Shown in pieces: positions 10,604 to 19,430 of a DNA stretch of 64,000 bases. Numbering within the stretch: the first letter of the stretch is position 1; every line of letters begins with the position of its first letter. Source of the stretch: Streptomyces vietnamensis (GTDB lineage: Bacteria > Actinomycetota > Actinomycetes > Streptomycetales > Streptomycetaceae); contig NZ_CP010407.1 of the NCBI RefSeq assembly GCF_000830005.1, positions 186,001 through 250,000 on the forward strand. The letters run 5' to 3'. The translations under genes were made by a program, and so were the position numbers. Under the pieces are notes generated by a model. The model searched no databases. It had not been told where the DNA came from and worked only from the letters and a program-made list of their open reading frames with translations.

Positions 10604-11632
10604 ATGGTGACACTCGCCGATGTGGCCAGGCACGCCGGTGTCTCGTCCAGCACGGTCAGCTACGCCCTCAGCGGCAAGCGCCCGATCTCCCACGAGACCA
10701 GGACCCGCATCGAGCAGGCCATCACGGACCTCGGCTACCACCCCAACGCGGGCGCCCGGGCCCTGGCCGGCAAGCGCTCGCACATCATCGCCCTGGTCGT
10801 GCCGCTCCACCCCCAGGTGCACGTGCCCACCATGATGGAGATCGCCATCGCGGTCACCGTCGCGGCCCGCGAACACGGCTACGACGTCCTGCTGCTCACC
10901 AACGACGAAGGACCCGAAGGAGTCCGCAGGGTCGCCGCCACCGGACTCGCCGACGGCGTCATCCTGATGGACGTCCGACTGGACGACGACCGCATCCCGG
11001 TCCTGCGCGCCCAGGAGATCCCGGCCGCACTCATCGGCCTGCCCGACGACCCCACCGGACTCTCGTGCGTCGACCACGACTTCGCCACCGCGGGCGCGCT
11101 CTGCGCCGACCACCTGGCCGACCTCGGCCACCGCGACATCGCCTTCATCGGCTACAGCAGCGGCGTCTACCGGCGGCACGCCGGCTACGCCGAGCGCACC
11201 CTGAACGGCTTCCGCGCCCGCGCCGAACGGCGGGACCTGCGGTTCCTCCACCGGCCGTGCGAGGGCACGTACGAGAGCACGGCCGGCACCCTGGCCCGCA
11301 TCCTCGCGGACCGGCCCGACACCACCGGGTTCGTCGTGCAGAACGAGGCCGCGATCGGCCCGCTGCTCAGTCTGCTGCGCGCCAGCGGACGGACCGTCCC
11401 GGAGGACGCCTCCGTCATCGCCATCTGCCCGGAGGCGATGGCCGAGCAGCACTCCCCCCGGCTCACCTCCGTGACCGGCCCGAAGAAGGACCTCGGACAG
11501 GTCGCCGTCGACCAGGTCATGGCGCGGATCGCCGCGACCACCGCGGGCGAGCAGCCCGACGACCAACTCCTCCTGATGCCACCGGAGCTGGTGGTACGCG
11601 AAAGCACCGCACCGGCCCCGCGCCGCCTTTGA
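10604..11632 (+). CDS. LacI-family transcriptional regulator
   Basis: Typical LacI/GalR regulator of 342 residues. The N-terminal helix-turn-helix reads VTLADVARHAGVSSSTVSYA, followed by the hinge helix with ALAGKR, whose leucine inserts in the operator minor groove, and a periplasmic-binding-like sensor domain. It probably represses the glycan genes until an oligosaccharide binds. The three recognition-helix positions that set specificity in E. coli LacI (Tyr, Gln, Arg) are here Ser, Ser and Tyr, so it should not read the classic lac operator. The AAGCGYTT dyads near 6730 and 6850 are more plausible targets. GAAGGAAA precedes the ATG. Confidence 0.95.
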   Translation: MVTLADVARHAGVSSSTVSYALSGKRPISHETRTRIEQAITDLGYHPNAGARALAGKRSHIIALVVPLHPQVHVPTMMEIAIAVTVAAREHGYDVLLLTNDEGPEGVRRVAATGLADGVILMDVRLDDDRIPVLRAQEIPAALIGLPDDPTGLSCVDHDFATAGALCADHLADLGHRDIAFIGYSSGVYRRHAGYAERTLNGFRARAERRDLRFLHRPCEGTYESTAGTLARILADRPDTTGFVVQNEAAIGPLLSLLRASGRTVPEDASVIAICPEAMAEQHSPRLTSVTGPKKDLGQVAVDQVMARIAATTAGEQPDDQLLLMPPELVVRESTAPAPRRL

Positions 11633-11659
11633 CACCACGACCGGAAAGAGGGTTCCCGG

Positions 11660-13645
11660 ATGGACATCCGCCGGCTCACCGACCGCCTGGGCGGCCTAGC
11701 CTTCGGCGGGGACTACAACCCCGAGCAGTGGGACGCGGAGGTGTGGAAGCAGGACGACGAGCTCATGCGCCGGGCGCGCGTCAACCTGGCCACCGTCGGC
11801 GTCTTCTCCTGGGCCCTGATGGAACCCGAGGAGGGACGCCACGACTTCGACTGGCTCGACGCCCACCTCGACCGGCTGCACGCGGCCGGCGTCGCCGTCG
11901 ACCTGGCCACCCCCACCGCCTCCCCGCCGCCCTGGTTCACCCTGGCCCACCCGGACGCCCTGCCGGTCGGCCCCGACGGCGCCCGCCTGACCCACGGCAG
12001 CCGGGACACCTACTGCCTCGCCGCCCCCGCCTACCGCCGGGCCGCCCGCCGCATCGCCGGCGCCCTCGCCGCACGCTACGGCGACCACCCGGCGCTCGCC
12101 CTGTGGCACGTGCACAACGAGTACGTCACCCTCTGCTTCTGCGACCACGCCGCGGCCGCCTTCCGGGTCTGGCTGCGCGCCCGCCACGGCTCCCTGGACG
12201 CCCTCAACGAGGCCTGGGGGACGAACTTCTGGAGCCAGCGCTACACCTCGTGGGAGCAGATCCTGCCGCCCCGCAAGAGCCAGTGGCACCGCAACCCCGG
12301 CCAGGCCCTGGACTACAACCGCTTCTGGTCCGACGAGACCCTCGCCGCCTACCGCGAGCAGCGCGACGCCATCCGCGCCCACAGCGACCGGCCGGTGACC
12401 ACCAACCTGATGCTGCCCGGCTACCAGAACCTGGACCTGTGGGCGTTCGGCCGCGAGGTCGACCTGGTCTCGGTCAACCACTACCCCGACGCACCCGGCG
12501 TCGACGCCGCCGCCCACGCCGCCTTCGACGCCGACCGGGCCCGCTCCTTCGCCGGCGGGGCCCCCTGGCTGCTGATGGAATCGGGCACCAACACCGTCTA
12601 CGCCGGCGGCCGCGTCCTCGCCAAGGATCCGGGGGACATCCTGCGCCACTCGCTCGGCCACATCGCCCGCGGCTCGGAGGGCGCGCTGTTCTTCCAGTGG
12701 CGCCAGTCCCGGGCCGGCGCCGAGACGTGGCACTCGGCGATGGTCCCGCACGCCGGGCCGGACAGCCGCACCTTCCGCGAGGTCACGGCGGCCGGGGAGG
12801 CCGTCGCCCGGCTCGGCGAACTCGCCGGCTCCACCGTACGGGCCGAGGTCGCCGTGCTGCACGACTCCGACGCCTGGTGGGCCATGCAGGTCGACGGGCT
12901 CCCCTCGTCCGAGCTCGACTACATCGCCCCGCTGCGCCGCGCCCACCGGGCGCTGTGGGACGCCGGACCGACCATCGACTTCGCCCACCCCGAGCACGAC
13001 CTGAGCCGCTACCGGGTCGTCCTCGCGCCGGCCCTGTTCCTGCTCACCGACGCGGGCGCCGAGAACCTGCGCCGCTACGTCGCCGACGGCGGCACCCTGC
13101 TCGTCCAGCACTTCGGCGGCATCGTCGACGAGCGCCTGCACGCCCGGCTCGGCGGGTACCCGGCCGCCCCGCTGCGCGAGGCGCTGGGCATCCGCGTCGA
13201 GGAACACCGCCCGCTGCGGCAGGACGAGGAGGTCACGCTCTCCGACGGCTCGACGGCCGGGTCCTGGAGCGAGTCCCTGCGCACCGAGGGCGCGGAGGTG
13301 CTCGCCGCCTACACCCACGGCATGCTCGCCGGAAGCCCGGCGCTCACCCGCCACGACTTCGGCTCCGGCCACGGTCTGTACCTCTCCACCCGCCTCGACG
13401 ACGCCGACTACGCCGCCCTGGTCCGCCGGCTTCTCGCGGAGGCCGGCGTCGCCCCGGAGCTGCCGGGCCTTCCCCCCGGCGTCGAAGCCGTCACCCGGCA
13501 CGCCCCGGACGGCCGCGGCTGGCACGTACTCCTCAACCACCTCGACGAGGCCGTACCACTCCCCCGGCCGGCCCACGACCTGCTCACGGACGCCACCGTG
13601 AGCCGGCTGCCCGCCGGCGGCTGCGCCGTCCTGCGCAAATTGTGA
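11660..13645 (+). CDS. GH42 beta-galactosidase
   Basis: Family 42 beta-galactosidase of 661 residues, normal length. The family start FGGDYNPEQW, acid/base Glu154 in HNEY and nucleophile Glu307 in LMESG are all present, followed by the trimerisation and C-terminal beta domains. No signal peptide is visible, so it works in the cytoplasm on galacto-oligosaccharides, such as galactosylated xyloglucan or arabinogalactan fragments. It follows the LacI gene by 27 bp and has GAAAGAGG before the ATG. Its stop codon lies inside a perfect 20-bp operator palindrome, so the next gene can be controlled separately. Confidence 0.95.
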   Translation: MDIRRLTDRLGGLAFGGDYNPEQWDAEVWKQDDELMRRARVNLATVGVFSWALMEPEEGRHDFDWLDAHLDRLHAAGVAVDLATPTASPPPWFTLAHPDALPVGPDGARLTHGSRDTYCLAAPAYRRAARRIAGALAARYGDHPALALWHVHNEYVTLCFCDHAAAAFRVWLRARHGSLDALNEAWGTNFWSQRYTSWEQILPPRKSQWHRNPGQALDYNRFWSDETLAAYREQRDAIRAHSDRPVTTNLMLPGYQNLDLWAFGREVDLVSVNHYPDAPGVDAAAHAAFDADRARSFAGGAPWLLMESGTNTVYAGGRVLAKDPGDILRHSLGHIARGSEGALFFQWRQSRAGAETWHSAMVPHAGPDSRTFREVTAAGEAVARLGELAGSTVRAEVAVLHDSDAWWAMQVDGLPSSELDYIAPLRRAHRALWDAGPTIDFAHPEHDLSRYRVVLAPALFLLTDAGAENLRRYVADGGTLLVQHFGGIVDERLHARLGGYPAAPLREALGIRVEEHRPLRQDEEVTLSDGSTAGSWSESLRTEGAEVLAAYTHGMLAGSPALTRHDFGSGHGLYLSTRLDDADYAALVRRLLAEAGVAPELPGLPPGVEAVTRHAPDGRGWHVLLNHLDEAVPLPRPAHDLLTDATVSRLPAGGCAVLRKL

Positions 13646-13657
13646 GCGCTCACAATT
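13638..13657. promoter_or_regulatory. Perfect 20-bp palindrome identical to symmetric lac operator
   Basis: AATTGTGAGCGCTCACAATT is a perfect palindrome equal to the E. coli ideal (symmetric) lac operator. It overlaps the GH42 stop (13643-13645) and ends 28 bp before the GH36 start. It is AT-rich at its edges in very GC-rich DNA, so chance is unlikely. It should be the operator of a LacI-family protein that controls the GH36 gene and perhaps the genes after it. Confidence 0.85.
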
Positions 13658-13685
13658 CTCTCCCGCCTCATCGAGGAAGGCCACC

Positions 13686-15830
13686 ATGAGCGACCCGCAC
13701 GAGACGATCCGCTGGGGCCACCACGCCCTGGAGCTGGAGATCGCCCTGGGCGAGCACGGCGCCCCGCGCCTGACCCGCATCGGCGCACCCGGCGACAAGA
13801 GCGCCACCCCCCGCCTCGGCGCACCGCTGCCGTTGGTGGAGGTGACGACCGCCGACCTCGGCCGCCACTGGTCGGGCCGGCACCTCGTCGACACCGTTCT
13901 CGGCGGACGCCTGCGCCATCGCACGCACCGGGCGAGCCGGGACGGCGACTGGCACGTGCTCGCCATCGAACTCCACGCCCCGGAGAGCGGCCTGACCGCC
14001 GAGGCGGTCTACCGGTCCCCGGACGGCCTTCCGGTGCTGCGTGCCGAGGTGGTGCTGCGCAACGAGGGGCCGCGGACGCTGCACCTGGAATCGGTCGCCT
14101 CGCTCGTGGCGGGCTGCCTCACCGGGGCCGGCCCGGCGGCCCTGGACAGCGCGGACCTGCTGTGGGCGGAGAACGAGTGGTTCGCCGAATGCCGATGGCA
14201 CCGCCAGCCGCTGCGCGTGTCCTCGCCCGAACGGAGCGGCCGATTCCACACCACCTCCGGCCGCAGCACCCGCGTCGTGGCCGGACAGGGCGTGTGGTCC
14301 AGCTGCGGCCACCTGCCGATGGGCGGCCTGACGGACCGGGAATCCGGCCGTACCTGGCTGTGGCAGATCGAGCACAACGGCGGAGGCTGGCGTTGGGAGT
14401 GCGGGGTGCGCGACGACACGGCGTACGCGGCGCTGTACGGCCCCACCGACGCCGACCACGGCTGGCGCCACCCCCTGGAACCCGGCGCCGAGTTCCGTAC
14501 CGTTCCGGTGGCCCTGGCGTACGGCGCGGACGGCGGCCCGGACGGCGCGTTCGCCGCCCTCACCGCGTACCGCCGGGCCACCCGACGCCCGCACACCGAC
14601 CACCACCGGCTGCCGGTCGTCTTCAACGACTACATGAACTGCCTGATGGGCAACCCCACCACCGCGAAGCTGCTGCCGCTGGTCGACGCCGCCGCCGCTG
14701 CCGGCGCGGAGTACTTCGTCATCGACGCCGGCTGGTACGCCGACGAGGACGAGAACTGGTGGGAGACCGTCGGCGCGTGGGAGCCGTCCGCCTCCCGCTT
14801 CCCCGGCCCCGACGGGATCCACGAGGTCCTGGACCGCATCCGGGAGCGGGGCATGGTCCCCGGCCTGTGGCTGGAGCCGGAGGCGGTCGGGGTCGCCGGC
14901 CCCGTCGCCGGGTCCCTGCCGGAGGAGGCGTTCTTCCGCCGCGACGGGCGCCGCGTCGAGGAGGGCGGCGGCCGGTACCACCTGGACCTGCGCCACCCGG
15001 CCGCCCGCGCCCACCTGGACGGGGTGGTGGACCGCCTGGTCGGCGAGTGGGGCGTCGGATACCTCAAGCTCGACCACAACACCGACCCGGGTTCCGGCAC
15101 CAGCGCCCACCCCGGTGAGGTCCCGGCCGCCGGCCTGCTCGGCCACAACCGGGCCCAACTCGACTGGCTCGACGGCATCCTGGACCGCCACCCGGACCTG
15201 GTGATCGAGAACTGCGCCTCCGGCGGCATGCGCATGGACCACGCCCTGCTCTCCCGGCTCCAGCTGCAGTCCACCAGCGACCAGCAGGACCTGCTGCTCT
15301 ACCCGCCGATCGCGGCGGCGGCACCCACCGCCGTCACGCCCGAACAGGGCGCCGTGTGGGCCTACCCGCTGCCCGAGGACTCCCCCGACGAGGTCGCCCT
15401 GACCATGACCAACGCGCTCCTCGGCCGCGTCCACCTCTCCGGCCGGCTCACCGAACTCGCTCCACCGGCACGCGACCTGGTCCACGAGGCGGTGGCCGTG
15501 TACAAGTCCATCCGCGCCGACCTGCCCCAGGCGCTGCCGGCCTGGCCGCTCGGCCTCCCCGCCTGGGAGGACCCGTGGATCGCGCTGGCGCTGCACACCC
15601 CGGCCACCACCTACGTCACCGCCTGGCGCCGTCATGGAACGGACGCCGTCAGGGAGCTCGACCTGCCCCACCTGCTCGGCGCCGAGGTCCGCGCCGAGGT
15701 GCTCTACCCGGCCGCCGGCCGGGCCACCACCGCCTGGCACCCGGACACCGCCGTACTCACCCTGACCCTGCCGGCGGCACCGTCCGCCGTCCTGCTGCGC
15801 CTCACCGAGGAGCCGTCCGAGGGGAGTTGA
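13686..15830 (+). CDS. GH36 alpha-galactosidase
   Basis: Family 36 alpha-galactosidase of 714 residues. It has the N-terminal beta-supersandwich, a barrel beginning NDYMNCLMGNPTTAKL, nucleophile Asp463 in LKLDHN, the substrate-binding motif ENCASGGMRMD, and acid/base Asp532 in STSDQQD. It has no signal peptide and should remove alpha-galactose from galactomannan or raffinose-type sugars in the cytoplasm. A GAGGAAGG ribosome site lies before the ATG. The perfect lac-type operator immediately upstream points to its own LacI-family control. Confidence 0.94.
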   Translation: MSDPHETIRWGHHALELEIALGEHGAPRLTRIGAPGDKSATPRLGAPLPLVEVTTADLGRHWSGRHLVDTVLGGRLRHRTHRASRDGDWHVLAIELHAPESGLTAEAVYRSPDGLPVLRAEVVLRNEGPRTLHLESVASLVAGCLTGAGPAALDSADLLWAENEWFAECRWHRQPLRVSSPERSGRFHTTSGRSTRVVAGQGVWSSCGHLPMGGLTDRESGRTWLWQIEHNGGGWRWECGVRDDTAYAALYGPTDADHGWRHPLEPGAEFRTVPVALAYGADGGPDGAFAALTAYRRATRRPHTDHHRLPVVFNDYMNCLMGNPTTAKLLPLVDAAAAAGAEYFVIDAGWYADEDENWWETVGAWEPSASRFPGPDGIHEVLDRIRERGMVPGLWLEPEAVGVAGPVAGSLPEEAFFRRDGRRVEEGGGRYHLDLRHPAARAHLDGVVDRLVGEWGVGYLKLDHNTDPGSGTSAHPGEVPAAGLLGHNRAQLDWLDGILDRHPDLVIENCASGGMRMDHALLSRLQLQSTSDQQDLLLYPPIAAAAPTAVTPEQGAVWAYPLPEDSPDEVALTMTNALLGRVHLSGRLTELAPPARDLVHEAVAVYKSIRADLPQALPAWPLGLPAWEDPWIALALHTPATTYVTAWRRHGTDAVRELDLPHLLGAEVRAEVLYPAAGRATTAWHPDTAVLTLTLPAAPSAVLLRLTEEPSEGS

Positions 15831-16003
15831 CGATGCACCCCGCGACGGCGCGCGCCCCACCGCGCCGGCCCCGCACCCCGAACGGAACACGCTTCGCGTC
15901 CGGGCCCGACCCGAGCAGCCGCACCGGGCCTCTGCCGTCCAGAACGCGGGAGTTCGATCCCCCACCCGAACACCATGCACCCCCACCCCACTGGAGGGAC
16001 GCA

Positions 16004-17785
16004 ATGAAATGGCCAGTCCGCTCGTGTCATGATCGCGTCATAGCCGCCGCGGCGGCCCTGGCGCTCGCGGTCATCGGCGCGACCGCCGCCGTCGCGCCGC
16101 CCGCAGCCGCCGCACCGCCCGCCGTCGCCGCGAGCACCGTGTCGGTGTCGGTCGACGCCGCCCTGCAGCTCGCCACCGTTCCCGCCACCGGCGTCGGCGT
16201 GAACATCCCGGTCTACGACGCCGCCATGAACGCCCCCACCACCCCCGGTCTGCTCAGCACCGCCGGCATCAACACCGTCCGCTACCCCGGCGGCAGCCAC
16301 TCCGACGTCTACCACTGGCAGACCGGCACCGCCGACGACGGTGCGTACGTCGCTCCGAACACCGGCTTCGACGCCTTCATGGGCACCGTGCGCGCCGCCG
16401 GAGCGCAGCCGATCATCACCGCCAACTACGGCTCGGGCACCCCCCAGGAGGCCGCCGCCTGGGTCCGGTACGCCAACGTCACCAAGGGCTACGGCATCAA
16501 GTACTGGGAGATCGGCAACGAGGTCTACGGCAACGGCGAGTACGGCGCCAAGTGGGAGTACGACACCCACAGCAGCAAGAGCGCCACGACCTACGCGAAC
16601 AACGTGCTCCAGTACGTCTCGGCGATGAAGGCGGCCGACCCGAGCGTCAAGATCGGCGCCGTGCTGACCACGCCCGGCTACTGGCCGGACGGCATCGTCG
16701 GCCCGGGCGACACCATGGACTGGAACCACACCGTCCTGTCGATCGCCGGCTCGAAGATCGACTTCGCCATCGTGCACGCCTATCCCACCAGCACCAGCCC
16801 GGCCGACCTGCTCACCAAGCCGCAGGCCCAGAACCCGAACATCGCCGGCGCCGTGCGCTCGCTGATCGGCCAGTACGCCGGGTCCCGCGCCCCCGACGTC
16901 GGCATCGCGGTGACCGAGGCGAACGCCCAGGCCTACCTGGACACCTCCCCCAACGGACTGTTCGCCCCGGACAACTACCTCACCTGGCTGGAGAACGGCG
17001 CGTTCAACGTGGACTGGTGGGACCTGCGCAACGGCACCGACTGCACCAAGGTGACCACCGTCGAGGGCGCCACCGACTACAACGACGGCGGCATGGTCTC
17101 CAGCGGCTCCCCCTGCGAGCCGACCGTCAACACGCCCTTCCCCGCCTACTACGGCATCCAGATGATCAGCAGGCTGGGGGCGCCCGGCGACACGCTGGTC
17201 AAGGCCGCCGGATCTTCCTCGCTGCTCTCCGCGCACGCCGTCCGCCGCACCAACGGCGACGTGGCCGTCATGCTGATCAACAAGGACCCGAACAACGCGG
17301 CCACGGTGAACCTCTCCTACACGGGGTTCACCCCGTCCTCCGCCACCCCGACCGTCCACTCCTACCTCAAGAACGGCCACTCGATCGGCACCGCCCAGTC
17401 CGGCAGTCCGACCATCCAGACCGTGCCCGCCTACGGCATCACGGTCGTCGAGATGCACCCGACCGGCGCGCCCTGCCGGGTCGTCTACAACAAGAACGAG
17501 TGGCAGGGCGTGATGGTCGGCACCGTCACCGTCGTCAACAACTCCCTCGGCCAGGTCAACGGCTGGTCCCTCGGCTTCGACTTCCCCGGCGACAACGGCA
17601 TCACCGACAGCTGGAACGCCTCGGTGGCGCAGAGCGGCCCGAGCGTCAACGCCGGAAACGTCTCCTACAACGCCACCGTCCCGCCCGGCGGAAGCGTCCA
17701 GTGGGGCTTCAAGGCCACCTGGTCCAAGAGCGACGCCGATCCGTCCGCCTTCCGGTTCAACGGCGCCTCCTGCGCGATCGGCTGA
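16004..17785 (+). CDS. Secreted GH51-like arabinofuranosidase-type hydrolase with C-terminal CBM2
   Basis: Secreted clan GH-A enzyme of 593 residues. An N-terminal signal peptide with an Ala-rich core ends near residue 40. The catalytic barrel has YPGGSHSDVYHW, acid/base Glu173 in EIGNE and predicted nucleophile Glu305 in VTEAN. The layout is closest to GH51 alpha-L-arabinofuranosidases, though related families cannot be excluded. The last roughly 100 residues (CRVVYNKNEWQG onward) form a CBM2, which binds cellulose or xylan surfaces. GGAGGG sits eight bases before the ATG; the reading frame is open further upstream but without a ribosome site. It probably trims arabinose from wall polymers outside the cell. 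Confidence 0.85.
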   Translation: MKWPVRSCHDRVIAAAAALALAVIGATAAVAPPAAAAPPAVAASTVSVSVDAALQLATVPATGVGVNIPVYDAAMNAPTTPGLLSTAGINTVRYPGGSHSDVYHWQTGTADDGAYVAPNTGFDAFMGTVRAAGAQPIITANYGSGTPQEAAAWVRYANVTKGYGIKYWEIGNEVYGNGEYGAKWEYDTHSSKSATTYANNVLQYVSAMKAADPSVKIGAVLTTPGYWPDGIVGPGDTMDWNHTVLSIAGSKIDFAIVHAYPTSTSPADLLTKPQAQNPNIAGAVRSLIGQYAGSRAPDVGIAVTEANAQAYLDTSPNGLFAPDNYLTWLENGAFNVDWWDLRNGTDCTKVTTVEGATDYNDGGMVSSGSPCEPTVNTPFPAYYGIQMISRLGAPGDTLVKAAGSSSLLSAHAVRRTNGDVAVMLINKDPNNAATVNLSYTGFTPSSATPTVHSYLKNGHSIGTAQSGSPTIQTVPAYGITVVEMHPTGAPCRVVYNKNEWQGVMVGTVTVVNNSLGQVNGWSLGFDFPGDNGITDSWNASVAQSGPSVNAGNVSYNATVPPGGSVQWGFKATWSKSDADPSAFRFNGASCAIG

Positions 17786-17797
17786 ACCCCGTGAACC

Positions 17798-17835
17798 GGT
17801 GGTGCCCCGGACACCTGACCGTCCGGGGCACCACC
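17798..17835 (+). terminator. Strong hairpin after GH51-like gene
   Basis: Perfect 15-bp stem (17798-17812 with 17821-17835) and an eight-base loop, 13 bases after the stop codon. It probably ends the GH36/GH51 transcript, or attenuates read-through into GH43. Confidence 0.75.
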
Positions 17836-17871
17836 CCCCGAACGCGAACCACCGTGAAAGGAACCCTCCAC

Positions 17872-19383
17872 GTGTCAGACCAGCCCCAGCCGACCGGCAC
17901 CCTCCCCAACCCGGTGATCCCCGGCTTCCACCCCGACCCCAGCGTCTGCCGCGTGGGCGACGACTACTACCTCGTCTGCTCCAGCTTCGAGTACTTCCCC
18001 GGCATCCCCGTCTTCCACAGCCGCGACCTGGTGAACTGGACCCAGATCGGCAACGCCCTGGACCGGCCGAGCCAGCTGCGCCTGCCGCGCGACATGCCCT
18101 CCTCCGGCGGGATCTACGCCCCTACCCTGCGCCACCACGACGGCCGCTTCTGGCTGATCGTCACCAACGTCGGCGACGGCGGCAACATGCTCTTCACCGC
18201 CACCGACCCGGCCGGCCCCTGGTCCGACCCGGTCCGGCTGCCCGGCGTCCCGGGCATCGACCCGGACCTCGCCTGGGACGAGGACGGCACCTGCTGGTGC
18301 ACCGTCGCCGGCGTCTCCCAGGTCCGCATCGACCCGGCCACCGGCGAGACCCTCGGCGAGGTACGGCGGATCTGGTCCGGCGCGCCCGGCGCCATGGCCC
18401 CCGAGGCCCCGCACCTGTACCGGATCGGCGAGTACTGGTACCTGATGATCGCCGAGGGCGGCACGGAGCGCGGCCACGCCGTCTCCATCGCCCGCGGCAC
18501 CTCGCCCTCGGGCCCGTTCGAGCCGTGCCCGGCCAACCCGGTCCTGACCCACCGCGGCATCGACAGTCCCATCCAGAACACCGGGCACGCCGACCTGGTC
18601 CAGGCGCCCGACGGCTCCTGGTGGATGGTGTTGCTCGCCGTCCGGCCACGCGGCGGCACCCCCGCCTGGTACGTGCTCGGCCGGGAGACCTTCCTCGCCC
18701 CGGTCGAGTGGGTGGACGGCTGGCCGGTGGTCGGCCGGGTCACCCCCGAACTGCCCGCCCCCGCCTGGCCCTTGCAGCCCGCTCCCGCCGTACCGGTCCG
18801 GGACGACTTCGACCAGGCCGAGCTCCACCCCCGGTGGATCTCGGTGCGCGAGCGCTCCGAGCGGCTGTGCACCACGAAGGAACGTTCCGGCTGGCTCACC
18901 CTGCGCGCCGCCGGCACCTCCCTGGACGAGAACGACGTGGTGTTCGTCGGCCGGCGCCAGCAGCACCTCGGCTGCCGGGCCCGCGCCCTAATCGATCCCG
19001 CAGGGGGCCGCGGCGGCCTCGCCGTCCGCATGGACGAGGAGCACCACTACGAGATCGAGGCGGCCGACGGCGAGGTGAAGGTCTTCGCCCGGATCGGCTC
19101 GCTCCGCACCGAGGTCGCCTCCCGTCCGGTGCCCGCCGGAGCCGTGGTGCTCGGTGTCGACGTCGTTCCGCGACCGACGCGCGGCCCGCGCACCGGCCCC
19201 GACGACGTCGTCTTCGGCGTCGAGGAGCCCGACGGCACCTTCACCGTGCTCGCCACCCTCGACGGGCGCTACCTGTCCACCGAGGTGGCCGGCGGCTTCA
19301 CCGGCCGGGTCATCGGCATGTACGCCGCGGCCGGCACCGTCCACTTCGACCGGTTCGACTACGAGCCCCTCCCGCTCCCCTGA
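17872..19383 (+). CDS. GH43 beta-xylosidase/arabinofuranosidase
   Basis: Family 43 five-bladed propeller enzyme of 503 residues with a C-terminal beta-sandwich domain. The base Asp22 is in GFHPDPSVCR, the pKa-modulating Asp lies in GIDPDLAWD, and the acid Glu178 is in MAPEAPHLY. No signal peptide is visible, so it should act on imported arabino-xylo-oligosaccharides. GTG at 17872 is preferred because AAAGGAA lies about ten bases upstream; a GTG 18 bases earlier is also in frame. It sits between terminator-like hairpins and the GH5 gene. Confidence 0.92.
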   Translation: MSDQPQPTGTLPNPVIPGFHPDPSVCRVGDDYYLVCSSFEYFPGIPVFHSRDLVNWTQIGNALDRPSQLRLPRDMPSSGGIYAPTLRHHDGRFWLIVTNVGDGGNMLFTATDPAGPWSDPVRLPGVPGIDPDLAWDEDGTCWCTVAGVSQVRIDPATGETLGEVRRIWSGAPGAMAPEAPHLYRIGEYWYLMIAEGGTERGHAVSIARGTSPSGPFEPCPANPVLTHRGIDSPIQNTGHADLVQAPDGSWWMVLLAVRPRGGTPAWYVLGRETFLAPVEWVDGWPVVGRVTPELPAPAWPLQPAPAVPVRDDFDQAELHPRWISVRERSERLCTTKERSGWLTLRAAGTSLDENDVVFVGRRQQHLGCRARALIDPAGGRGGLAVRMDEEHHYEIEAADGEVKVFARIGSLRTEVASRPVPAGAVVLGVDVVPRPTRGPRTGPDDVVFGVEEPDGTFTVLATLDGRYLSTEVAGGFTGRVIGMYAAAGTVHFDRFDYEPLPLP

Positions 19384-19430
19384 CCATCCGTCGGGGGTTT
19401 CCCCGCCCGTTCACCCGAAAGGGACGACCC

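Noticed and set aside
11696..13966. A 756-codon minus-strand frame opposite GH42 and GH36
   Set aside because: Shadow of two well-supported genes; composition is GC-biased and no domain is visible.
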